This document shows positions 51,236 to 59,592 of a stretch of 64,000 nucleotides of DNA, in pieces (within the stretch, counting starts at the first letter, position 1; every line of letters starts with the position of its first letter). The position numbers and the translations under genes are program-made. A model generated the notes under the pieces. It searched no databases. It was not told the DNA's origin and saw only the letters and a program-made list of their open reading frames with translations. The stretch comes from an uncultured Flavobacteriaceae bacterium (lineage in GTDB: Bacteria; Bacteroidota; Bacteroidia; Flavobacteriales; Flavobacteriaceae): assembly GCA_937136455.1 (NCBI GenBank), contig CAKZOO010000065.1, positions 21,986 through 85,985 on the forward strand, read 5' to 3'.

Positions 51236-52216
51236 ATGTCAAAAGCTGTAGAAGAACAATTAGATAAGATTCCAATCATCAATTTATTGGTAAGACTTCT
51301 AAAAAAACCCAAGCTCAAAGCCTTAAAGGGTATGTCTGTCTATGATTTAATCGAGATGTATATTTTGGGTATTGTTAATGGAGCATTGGGAACCAGGGCT
51401 TCTGCAATTGCTTTTAGCGTGTTTTTGGCTTTATTTCCACTGATTATTTTTATTTTGACTTTGGTGCCTTATATCATTCCTTATGTACAAGTTGGAACAG
51501 GTGATTTAGACGCAGAAATCCTTGTGTTTATTGAATCCTTCTTGCCTTCATCAACAGGAGAGTATTTTGGAGACATCTTTCTGCAGATTAAAAATCAAAA
51601 GCACGGGGGGCTGATGTCATCTTCCTTCTTTTTATCCATTTTTTTAATGGCTAATGGTGTGAGTGCCATCTTTAGTGGTTTTGAAACTTCATATCATATT
51701 GAGTTTAATAGATCCTACTTTAAACAATACCTCTACGCACTGATGATAGGGCTTGTTTTATCATTATTATTAATAATTGGTGTAGTGGTGTATCTGTATT
51801 TTGAGTACTATATTTTGACAACCTTAACCGATATGATCAATAATTCATCTCAAGTGATTCGAAGTTCAGAAGATCTGTACCTAATATCGGGAATTAAGGT
51901 TCTGTTTTACTTTGTACTCTTTTATTTGATTGTATTTATTCTGTACAATTTTGGTACCATGGAGACTAGATCTGTAAAGTTTTTCTCCATAGGAGCAGCC
52001 ATGACCTCGATTCTCTTCATTCTTACATCCTACTTTTTTGGATTTTACATCGATAATTTTTCAAGGTATAATGAACTTTACGGTGCACTAGGAGGACTTT
52101 TAATATTGATGCTTTACATCTGGTTAAACTCCATAATTTTGCTTTTAGGTTTTGAACTCAATGTGAGTGTGAGTTCACTTAAAAAGAACTCTCAAACAAA
52201 TCAAGTTCAGTCTTAG
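51236..52216 (+). CDS. YihY/BrkB-family inner-membrane protein
   Basis: This 326-residue protein has six hydrophobic segments from about residue 60 to 315 and the YihY/BrkB pattern: RASAIAFSVFLALFPLIIFIL near residue 56 and YGALGGLLILMLYIWLNSIILLLG near the end. Some members were once annotated RNase BN by mistake; no nuclease motif is present. They are polytopic membrane proteins of unclear function, possibly transport or envelope related. The gene is one base upstream of priA on the same strand, so the two are likely co-transcribed. Confidence 0.88.
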   Translation: MSKAVEEQLDKIPIINLLVRLLKKPKLKALKGMSVYDLIEMYILGIVNGALGTRASAIAFSVFLALFPLIIFILTLVPYIIPYVQVGTGDLDAEILVFIESFLPSSTGEYFGDIFLQIKNQKHGGLMSSSFFLSIFLMANGVSAIFSGFETSYHIEFNRSYFKQYLYALMIGLVLSLLLIIGVVVYLYFEYYILTTLTDMINNSSQVIRSSEDLYLISGIKVLFYFVLFYLIVFILYNFGTMETRSVKFFSIGAAMTSILFILTSYFFGFYIDNFSRYNELYGALGGLLILMLYIWLNSIILLLGFELNVSVSSLKKNSQTNQVQS

Positions 52217-52217
52217 T

Positions 52218-54671
52218 ATGAGTTTTTATGTAGATGTTATCACTCCATTGCCTCTTGAAAAGCCACTAACTTATAAGCTCACAGAGGAGCAGGCAGCATT
52301 ACTAGAAAGAGGGATGAGACTCATCGTTCCCATCCGTAATCGATACTATACTGCACTTGCAATTAAGATTCACAAGGATCCTCCACAACAATACGAGGCA
52401 AAGGAAGTAGAAGAGTTATTAGATGATCATCCAGTAGTTCAGCTCTCTCAATTAAAACACTGGTTGTGGATTTCTAAATACTATATGTGTAGTTTGTCAG
52501 AGGTGTATAAGGCAGCGATGCCATCAGCTATGCTCTTGGAAAGTGAAACCCTGATTAGTTTGCCAAAAGAGGCTGTAGTAGTTGAGCAGCTTAGCGATAG
52601 TGAATACCTTATTATTGAAGCCTTAAAGCAACAACCGACTCTTAAAATAAGTGAAGTGATGGCCTTATTAGGAATCAAACAGGTGATGCCACTTATTCAC
52701 TCTATGGTTTCTAAGAATCAATTGATGGTTGAGGAGTATATCGAACATAAATACAAACCTAAATTTGAAACCTATTACTATTTAGATTTCGATCTCTCAA
52801 ATCAACTGTTATTTGAGCAGCATATGGTTGATTTAAAGGGAGCCAAAAAGCAGTTAGAACTTTTTTTGTTGTTGTGTCAACTCAAGGCGACTGTTGATAA
52901 TCCTATCCCATCTAAAAAGCTCAGAATTAAATATGAGGGATATTCGAGTTTTATAAAGAGTTTGATTGCAAAAGGGGTTGTTAATTCAGAAAAAAGACAA
53001 GAAGACCGAATACAATTCGGTTCTAATATCCCTTTAAATAGTTTAAAAGAGCTCAATCATGATCAACAGTTTGCATATGAACAATTAAAGAATCACATTG
53101 AAGCAAAGAAAATCAGCCTGCTCAAAGGGGTGACCTCTTCTGGAAAGACCGAAGTCTATGCAAAACTTATCAAGGATCAATTGGACCAAGGAAAACAGGT
53201 TTTGTACTTAGTTCCAGAAATAGCACTTACGGTACAACTCATCAAGAGATTGCAGTCATATTTCGGAAAATCACTGGCAGTTTTTCATTCAAAATACAAC
53301 AATCAAGAACGTGTAGAGGTTTGGAATCAGGTTCTCGAGGGAAGTGGTAAGGCACAGCTCATTTTAGGAGCGAGATCTTCTCTCTTACTTCCATTTAAGG
53401 ATTTAGGCCTTATTATTGTCGATGAGGAACACGAGGCTTCTTATAAGCAATACGACCCAGCTCCAAGGTATCACGCTAGAGATGCTGCTGTGTATTTGGG
53501 AAGTCTTCATCAAATAGCTGTTGTTTTGGGTTCGGCGACTCCGAGTATTGAGAGTAGGTATAATGTAGACAAAGGTAAATACGAACTTGTAGAACTTACT
53601 AAAAGATATGAAGATGTACTCATGCCTGAGATTCAACTCATTGATTTAAAAAAGCACTACAAGAAAAAGGAAGTGAAAAATCATTTTTCTTATCCACTAT
53701 TAGAAGCGATTGATGCTACAGTCAATGATCACAAGCAAGTGATCCTCTTTCAAAACAGAAGAGGTTATGCTCCTGTTATGGAATGTGAGCGCTGTGGTCA
53801 TACTCCAGGATGTCCACACTGTGATGTAAGCCTTACGTATCATCAACACAGCAAACAATTGCGTTGTCATTACTGTGGATATCACGAAAGTTATCAATCC
53901 AATTGTCAGGCTTGTGGTAGTGTCGAACTCAGTACAAAGGGATTGGGAACAGAACAAATTGTAGATGCCCTCAAGGAACTCAGACCTGATTTAGCAATTG
54001 AGCGATTGGATTACGATACCACTAGAGCTAAAAATTCATACGATGAAATTATTACTGCCTTTGAAGAACGTCAAATTGACGTACTAGTTGGGACTCAAAT
54101 GGTGGCTAAAGGGCTTGATTTTGAACATGTAGGTTTAGTAGGAGTCATGAATGCAGATACTTTGCTCAATTTTCCTGAATACAATGCTCACGAGAGAGCT
54201 TTTCAAATGCTGACACAGGTAGCGGGAAGAGCTGGTAGAAAGAAAGATAGGGGGAAGGTGCTCATTCAATCTTTTAACCCATATCATGAAATCTTAAAAC
54301 TAGTGAGTATCAATGATTATGACGGAATGTATAAAGAGCAGTTGTATCAGCGTGAGATCTACAAATATCCCCCTGCCAATAAAATCATTAAGATTACCTT
54401 TAAACACAAAGAGTACAATCGTATTAATGAAGCAGCTCAATGGTACTTAAACGGTTTAAAGAAAGGCTTGACAAAGGTGACAATTTTAGGACCCGAATTC
54501 CCTGCAGTAGCAAGAGTAAAAAACAATTATATCAAGCATATTGTTATTAAAATTCCAATAGCAACTCCACCAGCTGAAATCAAAAATTATTTACTTCGAC
54601 TCAGAACTTCATTCTATTCAGTAGCCAGTTATCGAACGATCCGTATCAATTTTGATGTAGACTATCTTTAG
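52218..54671 (+). CDS. priA: Primosomal replication protein N' (replication restart helicase)
   Basis: This 817-residue protein restarts collapsed replication forks. It has an N-terminal DNA-binding domain, a DEAH-type helicase with Walker A GVTSSGKTEVY near residue 302 and Walker B IIVDEEHEASYK near 395, then the paired zinc clusters of PriA: CERCGHTPGCPHC near 517 and CHYCGYHESYQSNCQAC near 545. The helicase C-terminal lobe includes LVGTQMVAKGLDFEHV and QVAGRAGRKKD. All eight zinc cysteines appear present. It is translated right after the BrkB-like gene and converges with the LytTR regulator over 4 bp. Confidence 0.96.
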   Translation: MSFYVDVITPLPLEKPLTYKLTEEQAALLERGMRLIVPIRNRYYTALAIKIHKDPPQQYEAKEVEELLDDHPVVQLSQLKHWLWISKYYMCSLSEVYKAAMPSAMLLESETLISLPKEAVVVEQLSDSEYLIIEALKQQPTLKISEVMALLGIKQVMPLIHSMVSKNQLMVEEYIEHKYKPKFETYYYLDFDLSNQLLFEQHMVDLKGAKKQLELFLLLCQLKATVDNPIPSKKLRIKYEGYSSFIKSLIAKGVVNSEKRQEDRIQFGSNIPLNSLKELNHDQQFAYEQLKNHIEAKKISLLKGVTSSGKTEVYAKLIKDQLDQGKQVLYLVPEIALTVQLIKRLQSYFGKSLAVFHSKYNNQERVEVWNQVLEGSGKAQLILGARSSLLLPFKDLGLIIVDEEHEASYKQYDPAPRYHARDAAVYLGSLHQIAVVLGSATPSIESRYNVDKGKYELVELTKRYEDVLMPEIQLIDLKKHYKKKEVKNHFSYPLLEAIDATVNDHKQVILFQNRRGYAPVMECERCGHTPGCPHCDVSLTYHQHSKQLRCHYCGYHESYQSNCQACGSVELSTKGLGTEQIVDALKELRPDLAIERLDYDTTRAKNSYDEIITAFEERQIDVLVGTQMVAKGLDFEHVGLVGVMNADTLLNFPEYNAHERAFQMLTQVAGRAGRKKDRGKVLIQSFNPYHEILKLVSINDYDGMYKEQLYQREIYKYPPANKIIKITFKHKEYNRINEAAQWYLNGLKKGLTKVTILGPEFPAVARVKNNYIKHIVIKIPIATPPAEIKNYLLRLRTSFYSVASYRTIRINFDVDYL

Positions 54672-55363
54672 CAAGCTTGTAAAGCTTGAATGAATGCCTG
54701 TTTGTTAGCCCTGCTTATGGGAAGACTGATGTTTTCGATAACTACAGATGAGGTGTTATAGGATTGGATTTTGTCTAAATTCACAACAAATGATTTGTGT
54801 ATTCTTAGCATTTGAGAGGAACTGATCATTTCCATGACTTTTTTGAGTCCTTTAGCCACTGTATACACTTGACGTTCAGTTATAATTTTTGAATAATCTC
54901 CCATGGCTTCGATCCATTTGATGTCTCTAATTTTAATTCGTTTTTTTCTTTGATTAAAGTGAATGAAAATACAAGGTTCATTTTCATCGATTGAATTGTT
55001 GTTGGTGTGAATTTTAAGTGCCTTGTCAATCGCAGTATTAAAGCGATCGATTTCAATTTCTCCCAATAAGTAATCAGTCACATTGTATTCAAAAGCTTTT
55101 AAGGCGTAATCTGATTTTTCAGAAGCAATAATGATTTGAGGTTGGTCTACAAGGGATTCGATTAATTGAAATCCATTTCGGATAGGCATTTCAATGGCGA
55201 TGATGGCCAAATCAACTTCTCTGCAGTTAATCCCCTCTACGGCCTCAATCGCATTTCTAAAACATGCGACAAGATTCAATTCCGGATGTTGATCAATGAG
55301 TTCCTTTAAAGAGTTTCTTTTGTCTAGCGATTGGTTGACGATCACACAGTTTAACTTTTTCAT
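54668..55363 (-). CDS. LytTR-family transcriptional regulator with degenerate receiver domain
   Basis: This 231-residue protein has an N-terminal receiver-like domain (about 1-120) and a C-terminal LytTR DNA-binding domain (about 130-228) with IKWIEAMGDYSKI and MLRIHKSFVVNLDKI. The receiver has lost the phosphorylation chemistry: the acidic pair is Asn10-Gln11 (VNQS instead of VDDE), the phospho-acceptor is Ala56 (IIAIEMP instead of FLDIEMP), and the conserved Lys is Gly101 (DYLLGE instead of DYLLKP). The hydrophobic core and DYALKAFEYNVTDYLL are otherwise well kept. No histidine kinase is adjacent. It probably acts independently of phosphorylation. Confidence 0.9.
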   Translation of the reverse strand: MKKLNCVIVNQSLDKRNSLKELIDQHPELNLVACFRNAIEAVEGINCREVDLAIIAIEMPIRNGFQLIESLVDQPQIIIASEKSDYALKAFEYNVTDYLLGEIEIDRFNTAIDKALKIHTNNNSIDENEPCIFIHFNQRKKRIKIRDIKWIEAMGDYSKIITERQVYTVAKGLKKVMEMISSSQMLRIHKSFVVNLDKIQSYNTSSVVIENISLPISRANKQAFIQALQAC

Positions 55364-55437
55364 AACTATTGATTTTAAAATTCAAATTGAAATTAACAAG
55401 CCTTTTACTTGTGATGATTTACAATGATACAAACGGA

Positions 55438-55513
55438 TATATTTGTGATATAATCTGCAGTTTTTTGTAGGTGTAAATAGAAGACCTACCCTTATTGTTG
55501 TAAATGGGTAGGT
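55438..55513 (+). promoter_or_regulatory. Possible distal promoter and leader hairpin upstream of rpsF
   Basis: TATATTTG (55438-55445) is an exact -7 match, but I found no gene directly after it. A hairpin ACCTACCC (55484-55491) / GGGTAGGT (55506-55513), 8 bp with a 14-nt loop, follows. It is not followed by a T-run, so it is not an ordinary terminator. It may be a long leader of the rpsF operon or a small RNA. Confidence 0.35.
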
Positions 55514-55554
55514 AGGATAGTGAATTATAAGTAGATAGATATTAAGTGTATTCT

Positions 55555-55585
55555 TTTGTGAAATAGAAAATAAGTACTATTTTTG
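55555..55585 (+). promoter_or_regulatory. Promoter of the rpsF-rpsR-rplI operon
   Basis: TTTG (55555-55558) and TATTTTTG (55578-55585), 19 nt apart, followed by CAC, match the Bacteroidota consensus. The S6 ATG is 25 nt after the -7 element. Confidence 0.7.
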
Positions 55586-55610
55586 CACTCTTAAAATTTA
55601 AATTATAATT

Positions 55611-55949
55611 ATGAATCATTACGAAACTGTTTTCATTTTGAATCCCGTTCTTTCTGAAAGTCAGATAGAGGAAACAGTTAAGAAATTTGAGGATTTCTTA
55701 ATTAAGAATGGAGCTAAAATGGTTGCCAAAGAAAACTGGGGACTTAAGAAATTAGCTTATCCTATTCAGAACAAGAAGAGTGGTTTTTACCACTTATTTG
55801 AATTCACTGTACCTGGTGAAGTCATTGCTTCTTACGAGCAAGAATTCCGCAGAGATGAGCGTGTGATGCGCTTCTTAACTGTTAAATTAGACAAACACGC
55901 TGTAGCTTGGGCTGAGCGTAGAAGAGAAAAGTTAAACATTAAAGCTTAA
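55611..55949 (+). CDS. rpsF: 30S ribosomal protein S6
   Basis: This 112-residue protein has the S6 pattern: [21 protein letters not shown] truncated here to its first part, [20 protein letters not shown] near residue 40 and the C-terminal [13 protein letters not shown]. It binds 16S rRNA together with S18 in the small-subunit platform. It is the first gene of the operon, 4 nt before rpsR, with a good promoter upstream. Length is normal. Confidence 0.97.
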   Translation: MNHYETVFILNPVLSESQIEETVKKFEDFLIKNGAKMVAKENWGLKKLAYPIQNKKSGFYHLFEFTVPGEVIASYEQEFRRDERVMRFLTVKLDKHAVAWAERRREKLNIKA

Positions 55950-55953
55950 GAAG

Positions 55954-56250
55954 ATGTCACAGATTGAACAACAAGCCAAAGGAGATAAAGGTGGTGAAAT
56001 CAGATATTTAACTCCGTTAAATATTGAAACTTCCTCTCAAAAGAAATACTGTAGATTTAAAAAATCAGGTATTAAATATGTAGACTATAAAGATCCTGAT
56101 TTCTTAATGAAGTTAGTAAACGAGCAAGGTAAATTGTTACCAAGACGTTTAACAGGAACTTCATTAAAGTATCAAAGAAAGGTTGCTACAGCTGTAAAAA
56201 GAGCACGTCACATTGCTCTTATGCCTTATGTTGGAGATTTATTAAAATAA
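55954..56250 (+). CDS. rpsR: 30S ribosomal protein S18
   Basis: This 98-residue protein has the S18 core: [21 protein letters not shown] near residue 30, followed by [16 protein letters not shown] and [11 protein letters not shown]. The N-terminal extension rich in Gln, Lys and Gly is normal for Bacteroidota. It pairs with S6 on the ribosome platform. It is the middle gene of rpsF-rpsR-rplI, 4 nt after rpsF and 13 nt before rplI. Confidence 0.97.
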   Translation: MSQIEQQAKGDKGGEIRYLTPLNIETSSQKKYCRFKKSGIKYVDYKDPDFLMKLVNEQGKLLPRRLTGTSLKYQRKVATAVKRARHIALMPYVGDLLK

Positions 56251-56263
56251 AAGGAAAAGGATC

Positions 56264-56716
56264 ATGGAACTTATATTAAAACAAGACGTACAAGATTTAG
56301 GTTTTAAGGATGATATCGTTACTGTTAAGAACGGTTACGGTAGAAACTACCTTATTCCTCAAGGATTAGCTTTAATGGCGACTCCATCTGCTAAAAAAGT
56401 ATTAGCTGAGAACCTTAGACAGCGCGCTCACAAAGAGGCTAAAATTATTGATGAAGCTAACAAAATTGCTGAGGCATTAAAAGGTCTTGAGATTAAAATT
56501 GCTGCTAAAACTGGAGAAGGAGATAAATTATTCGGTTCTATAGGAACTGCTGATTTAGCTGAAGCATTCGCTAAAGAAGGTCAAGAAATTGACAAGAAAT
56601 ACATCGCTATTGCTGGTGGAACGATTAAGCGCTTAGGTCAGTATACTGCAACTGTGAGATTACACAGAGAAGTAACTGCTGAGATAGCTTTTAATGTTGT
56701 TGCTGAATCTAAGTAA
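56264..56716 (+). CDS. rplI: 50S ribosomal protein L9
   Basis: This 150-residue protein has the L9 N-terminal signature MELILKQDVQDLGFKDDIV and VKNGYGRNYLIPQGLA, a long connecting helix (about residues 40-75) and the C-terminal globular domain with GDKLFGSIGTADLAEAF. L9 binds 23S rRNA near the L1 stalk. It ends the operon and is followed by a strong terminator. Confidence 0.97.
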   Translation: MELILKQDVQDLGFKDDIVTVKNGYGRNYLIPQGLALMATPSAKKVLAENLRQRAHKEAKIIDEANKIAEALKGLEIKIAAKTGEGDKLFGSIGTADLAEAFAKEGQEIDKKYIAIAGGTIKRLGQYTATVRLHREVTAEIAFNVVAESK

Positions 56717-56738
56717 GTAACACCTTAACTATAATATT

Positions 56739-56768
56739 AAAGGCTATATGACTCATATAGCCTTTTTT
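56739..56768 (+). terminator. Intrinsic terminator of the rpsF-rpsR-rplI operon
   Basis: AAAGGCTATATG (56739-56750) and CATATAGCCTTT (56754-56765) form a 12-bp perfect stem with a 3-nt loop and a T-run. The next gene starts only 12 nt beyond. Confidence 0.92.
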
Positions 56769-56779
56769 AATACCCAATT

Positions 56780-57250
56780 ATGAAGTATCAAAGACTTACT
56801 AAAGAACAATTTGAAGAACTCCATCAAGAATTCATCAATTTTTTAGCGACTCAATCCATTACAGCTAAGGAGTGGGATCAGATAAAAAAAGAGAAACCAG
56901 AAGTTGCTGAGCAGGAACTCGACGTATTTAGTGATCTAATATGGGAAGGAGTTCTCTCGAAAGTAGCGTATTTAGAAAATATTTCTGAGCGTCAAATGCA
57001 TTTGTTTGCTGTAGAGGAAAAGGAAATTCGTCTCATTTCAGTAAAGGTTTTAAATCCAGATATCGACCTAACTACAAAGGTTGGATTTGATTGGTTTAAG
57101 AAAAATTTTCAAGGAGATTTTGTCGATTACCTAACAGCTGCAAAGGCCTATAAAGAAGAAAAGAACTCAGAATTGTTTAATCTGATCAAACAAGGAGCAA
57201 GTATCACAAAAGGGGAGTTGTTTCAATGGTTTGATAATATGATTAATTAA
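56780..57250 (+). CDS. Conserved flavobacterial protein (DUF6495-like)
   Basis: This 156-residue soluble acidic protein begins MKYQRLTKEQFEELHQEF and has AEQELDVFSDLIWEGVLSK near residue 53 and VGFDWFKKNFQGDFVDYLTAA near 100. I recognise it as a conserved single-copy protein of Flavobacteriia, close to DUF6495, without a known role. There is no signal peptide or membrane helix. It lies between the L9 terminator and hisS, 30 nt upstream of hisS, and may be co-transcribed with it. Confidence 0.7.
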   Translation: MKYQRLTKEQFEELHQEFINFLATQSITAKEWDQIKKEKPEVAEQELDVFSDLIWEGVLSKVAYLENISERQMHLFAVEEKEIRLISVKVLNPDIDLTTKVGFDWFKKNFQGDFVDYLTAAKAYKEEKNSELFNLIKQGASITKGELFQWFDNMIN

Positions 57251-57280
57251 CCGATATTTACGCTTAAGAGCAAAATAATT

Positions 57281-58651
57281 ATGGCACAGAAACCGTCATT
57301 ACCTAAAGGAACGAGAGATTTTACTCCATCAGAAGTGATCAGGAGGAACTATATCATGGATGTGATTCGCAATCAGTTTAAACTTTTTGGTTTTGCACCG
57401 ATTGAGACGCCTTCTTTTGAAAATTACGATACCTTAATGGGTAAGTACGGTGAAGAAGGAGATCGATTGATCTTTAAAATCTTAAATTCTGGAGATTACT
57501 TAAAGAAAGCTAATCAAGAAGCTTTAAAGGAACAAGATTCTCAAAAGCTTACATCTAGTATTTCTGAAAAGGCTCTTCGTTATGATCTCACAGTTCCTTT
57601 TGCTCGTTATGTTGTGCAACACCAAAACGAGATCGATTTTCCATTTAAGCGTTATCAAATACAACCAGTATGGAGAGCCGATCGTCCTCAAAAAGGAAGA
57701 TTTAGAGAATTTTTTCAGTGTGATGCTGATGTAGTTGGTTCGAATTCATTGCTTCAAGAAGTTGAATTAATACAACTCTACGATGCTGTTTTTTCTGATT
57801 TAGGCTTGAATGGTGTCACTATAAAGCTCAACAATAGAAAGATTTTAAGTGGGATTGCAGAGGTTATTGGAGCATCTGAATTTCTAATTGATTTCACGGT
57901 TGCTTTAGACAAACTTGATAAAATTGGAAAAGAAAAGGTCATTGAAGAAATGCTTTCTAAGGGTATTTCTCAGTCTGCAGTTCAAATGGCTGATCCACTA
58001 TTCTCAATTAGTGGAACTTCTCTTGAGCAATTAGCGTCCTTAAAAGAATTTTTAAAGAACTCAAAAGTAGGAACAGAGGGAGTAAATGAATTAGAATTTA
58101 TACTTCAAAGTCTTGAAAACACACCTTTAAAGACAGCTTCTATTCAAATAGAAGTTACACTTGCAAGAGGTCTTAATTATTATACTGGTGCCATCATTGA
58201 AGTTGGTGCTCCTGAGGGAGTTCAAATGGGATCAATTGGAGGAGGAGGTCGTTACGATGATCTTACCAGTATTTTTGGTTTGCAAAATGTTGGCGGTGTA
58301 GGTATATCATTTGGATTGGATCGTATTTATTTAGTTTTGGAAGAATTGGATTTATTTCCAGCTACTATCGCTAGTGCTCCAAAAGTGTTCTTTGTCAACT
58401 TTGGCGATCAAGAAGCTCAGAACTGTATCAAACTCATTCAGCAATTAAGAGCTGAAGGTGTGAGTGCTGAACTCTATCCATCATCTGCAAAAATGCAGAA
58501 GCAAATGAAATACGCGAATAACAGAAACTATCCATTTGTGGTGCTACTTGGAGAACAAGAATTAAATGACCAGACTGTTGTGGTGAAGAATATGGAAAGT
58601 GGAGATCAACAAACGGTGAGTCAAGAAGAGCTCGTAGGATTTTTGAAGTAA
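57281..58651 (+). CDS. hisS: Histidyl-tRNA synthetase
   Basis: This 456-residue class II synthetase charges tRNA-His. It has motif 1 in [20 protein letters not shown] near residue 38, motif 2 with [21 protein letters not shown] near 125, the HisA motif [14 protein letters not shown] near 290, and motif 3 GGGRYDDL / GISFGLDRI near 315-345. A C-terminal anticodon-binding domain follows (about 370-456). Length is slightly above bacterial average because of an insertion around residues 80-95. It converges directly with a small membrane-protein gene; the stops are adjacent. Confidence 0.96.
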   Translation: MAQKPSLPKGTRDFTPSEVIRRNYIMDVIRNQFKLFGFAPIETPSFENYDTLMGKYGEEGDRLIFKILNSGDYLKKANQEALKEQDSQKLTSSISEKALRYDLTVPFARYVVQHQNEIDFPFKRYQIQPVWRADRPQKGRFREFFQCDADVVGSNSLLQEVELIQLYDAVFSDLGLNGVTIKLNNRKILSGIAEVIGASEFLIDFTVALDKLDKIGKEKVIEEMLSKGISQSAVQMADPLFSISGTSLEQLASLKEFLKNSKVGTEGVNELEFILQSLENTPLKTASIQIEVTLARGLNYYTGAIIEVGAPEGVQMGSIGGGGRYDDLTSIFGLQNVGGVGISFGLDRIYLVLEELDLFPATIASAPKVFFVNFGDQEAQNCIKLIQQLRAEGVSAELYPSSAKMQKQMKYANNRNYPFVVLLGEQELNDQTVVVKNMESGDQQTVSQEELVGFLK

Positions 58652-58816
58652 TTAAGTCTTTGAAAATATCAGGTAAGCTATTGCTCCAAAAAAAGGAAAA
58701 ATTAAAACAACAGCTAACCAAATCATTTTTTTATCAGTACTTAGATCTAAATGATATAGATCATATAGACAATAAATTAGTAATGAGACTAGAATTATTC
58801 CGTATATGTAATTCAT
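58652..58816 (-). CDS. Small PLDc_N-like membrane protein
   Basis: This 54-residue ORF reads leftward from an ATG at 58816. It has two hydrophobic helices (about residues 3-17 and 31-51) joined by a short acidic loop; the second, KMIWLAVVLIFPFFGAIAYL, matches the PLDc_N (phospholipase D N-terminal) motif K-x-x-W-x-x-x-x-x-x-x-P-x-x-G-x-x-x-Y. Stand-alone short PLDc_N proteins are common in Bacteroidota and have no enzymatic residues. The stop abuts that of hisS. It lies 12 nt after the lipoprotein gene on the same strand, so they may be one unit. Confidence 0.7.
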   Translation of the reverse strand: MNYIYGIILVSLLIYCLYDLYHLDLSTDKKMIWLAVVLIFPFFGAIAYLIFSKT

Positions 58817-58828
58817 AATTAAAAAGTT

Positions 58829-59443
58829 TTAAATGTTGCAGTCAAAAACAACCGTTGCGTTTAAAGTTTGATTAAAATTCCAGTAGTAATTTTCATATGA
58901 AATATTGAAAGTTATTATCCCACTTGTTTCTATTGTAGTATTTCCATCATTATCTTGAGTTACATGATACATTTCAGGCTCATAATTAAGGAATATCATA
59001 TTATTACTTAAATGTCCAGACCAGTCTATTAAACTCCCATTATCAAATATAAATGATAAATCTAACTGAGGATTTATTGAGTTTTGTAGGGCATTTAATA
59101 AGCCAACTCCATGTAAATCAGGTATAATTTGAATTCTAGCTTCTTTCATTCCATCTAAATTTGGACATGGCGCACCTTTTAAATATGAGTTACTCGATTT
59201 TGATGAATATATAATAGATGTTTCATCAATCAATAATTTAGTTTCAACTAGAAATGTTTTAAGTTCGTTAAGATTGTTAAATTTTAAAGAGTTTTCGTTT
59301 AATATACTGATTTGAACATCTAAATTGTTGTTTTGAGCAAAATCTAATATGATGTTATCAACAGTTTCAAGGTTAGTATTTTCTTTGTTACAACTAGAAT
59401 TTAATAATAGACAAGCTGTAATTAACATAATTATTTTTTTCAT
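58829..59443 (-). CDS. Lipoprotein of unknown function
   Basis: I do not recognise this 204-residue product. It has a lipoprotein signal (MKKIIMLITACLLLNSSC, cysteine at 18) and an Asn-rich mature part with no known motif. Features are a possible helical N-terminal region (ETVDNIILDFAQ), a serine-rich linker SSKSSNSYLKGAPC, and a beta-rich C-terminal region ending in TLNATVVFDCNI. The gene is visibly more AT-rich than its neighbours, hinting at recent acquisition or weak selection. A bidirectional terminator separates it from ilvD. Confidence 0.65.
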   Translation of the reverse strand: MKKIIMLITACLLLNSSCNKENTNLETVDNIILDFAQNNNLDVQISILNENSLKFNNLNELKTFLVETKLLIDETSIIYSSKSSNSYLKGAPCPNLDGMKEARIQIIPDLHGVGLLNALQNSINPQLDLSFIFDNGSLIDWSGHLSNNMIFLNYEPEMYHVTQDNDGNTTIETSGIITFNISYENYYWNFNQTLNATVVFDCNI

Positions 59444-59538
59444 CCCTCATATTTTTAATTATTCATTTTTATTTAAAATGTCATAGTAAAAATATAAAGG
59501 AGTACATGATAGAAAAAACACTTTCGATAAACGACATG

Positions 59539-59573
59539 AAAAAAGCGATAACCTTTATGATTATCGCTTTTTT
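59539..59573. terminator. Bidirectional intrinsic terminator
   Basis: AAAAAAGCGATAA (59539-59551) and TTATCGCTTTTTT (59561-59573) form a 13-bp perfect stem with a 9-nt loop. Read on either strand it ends in T residues; it most likely terminates the leftward ilvD transcript. Confidence 0.85.
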
Positions 59574-59592
59574 GGTTGTTTAGTTGTTGTTA

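Noticed and set aside
52481..53957. Minus-strand frames inside priA
   Set aside because: priA is intact with helicase and zinc motifs; the antisense frames have no recognisable features.
59536..59583. 15-residue ORF MKKAITFMIIAFLVV resembling the start of a signal peptide
   Set aside because: It lies entirely on the perfect 13-bp terminator hairpin; its sequence follows from the inverted repeat and no downstream coding region exists. A remnant of a lost secreted protein gene is possible but not supported.
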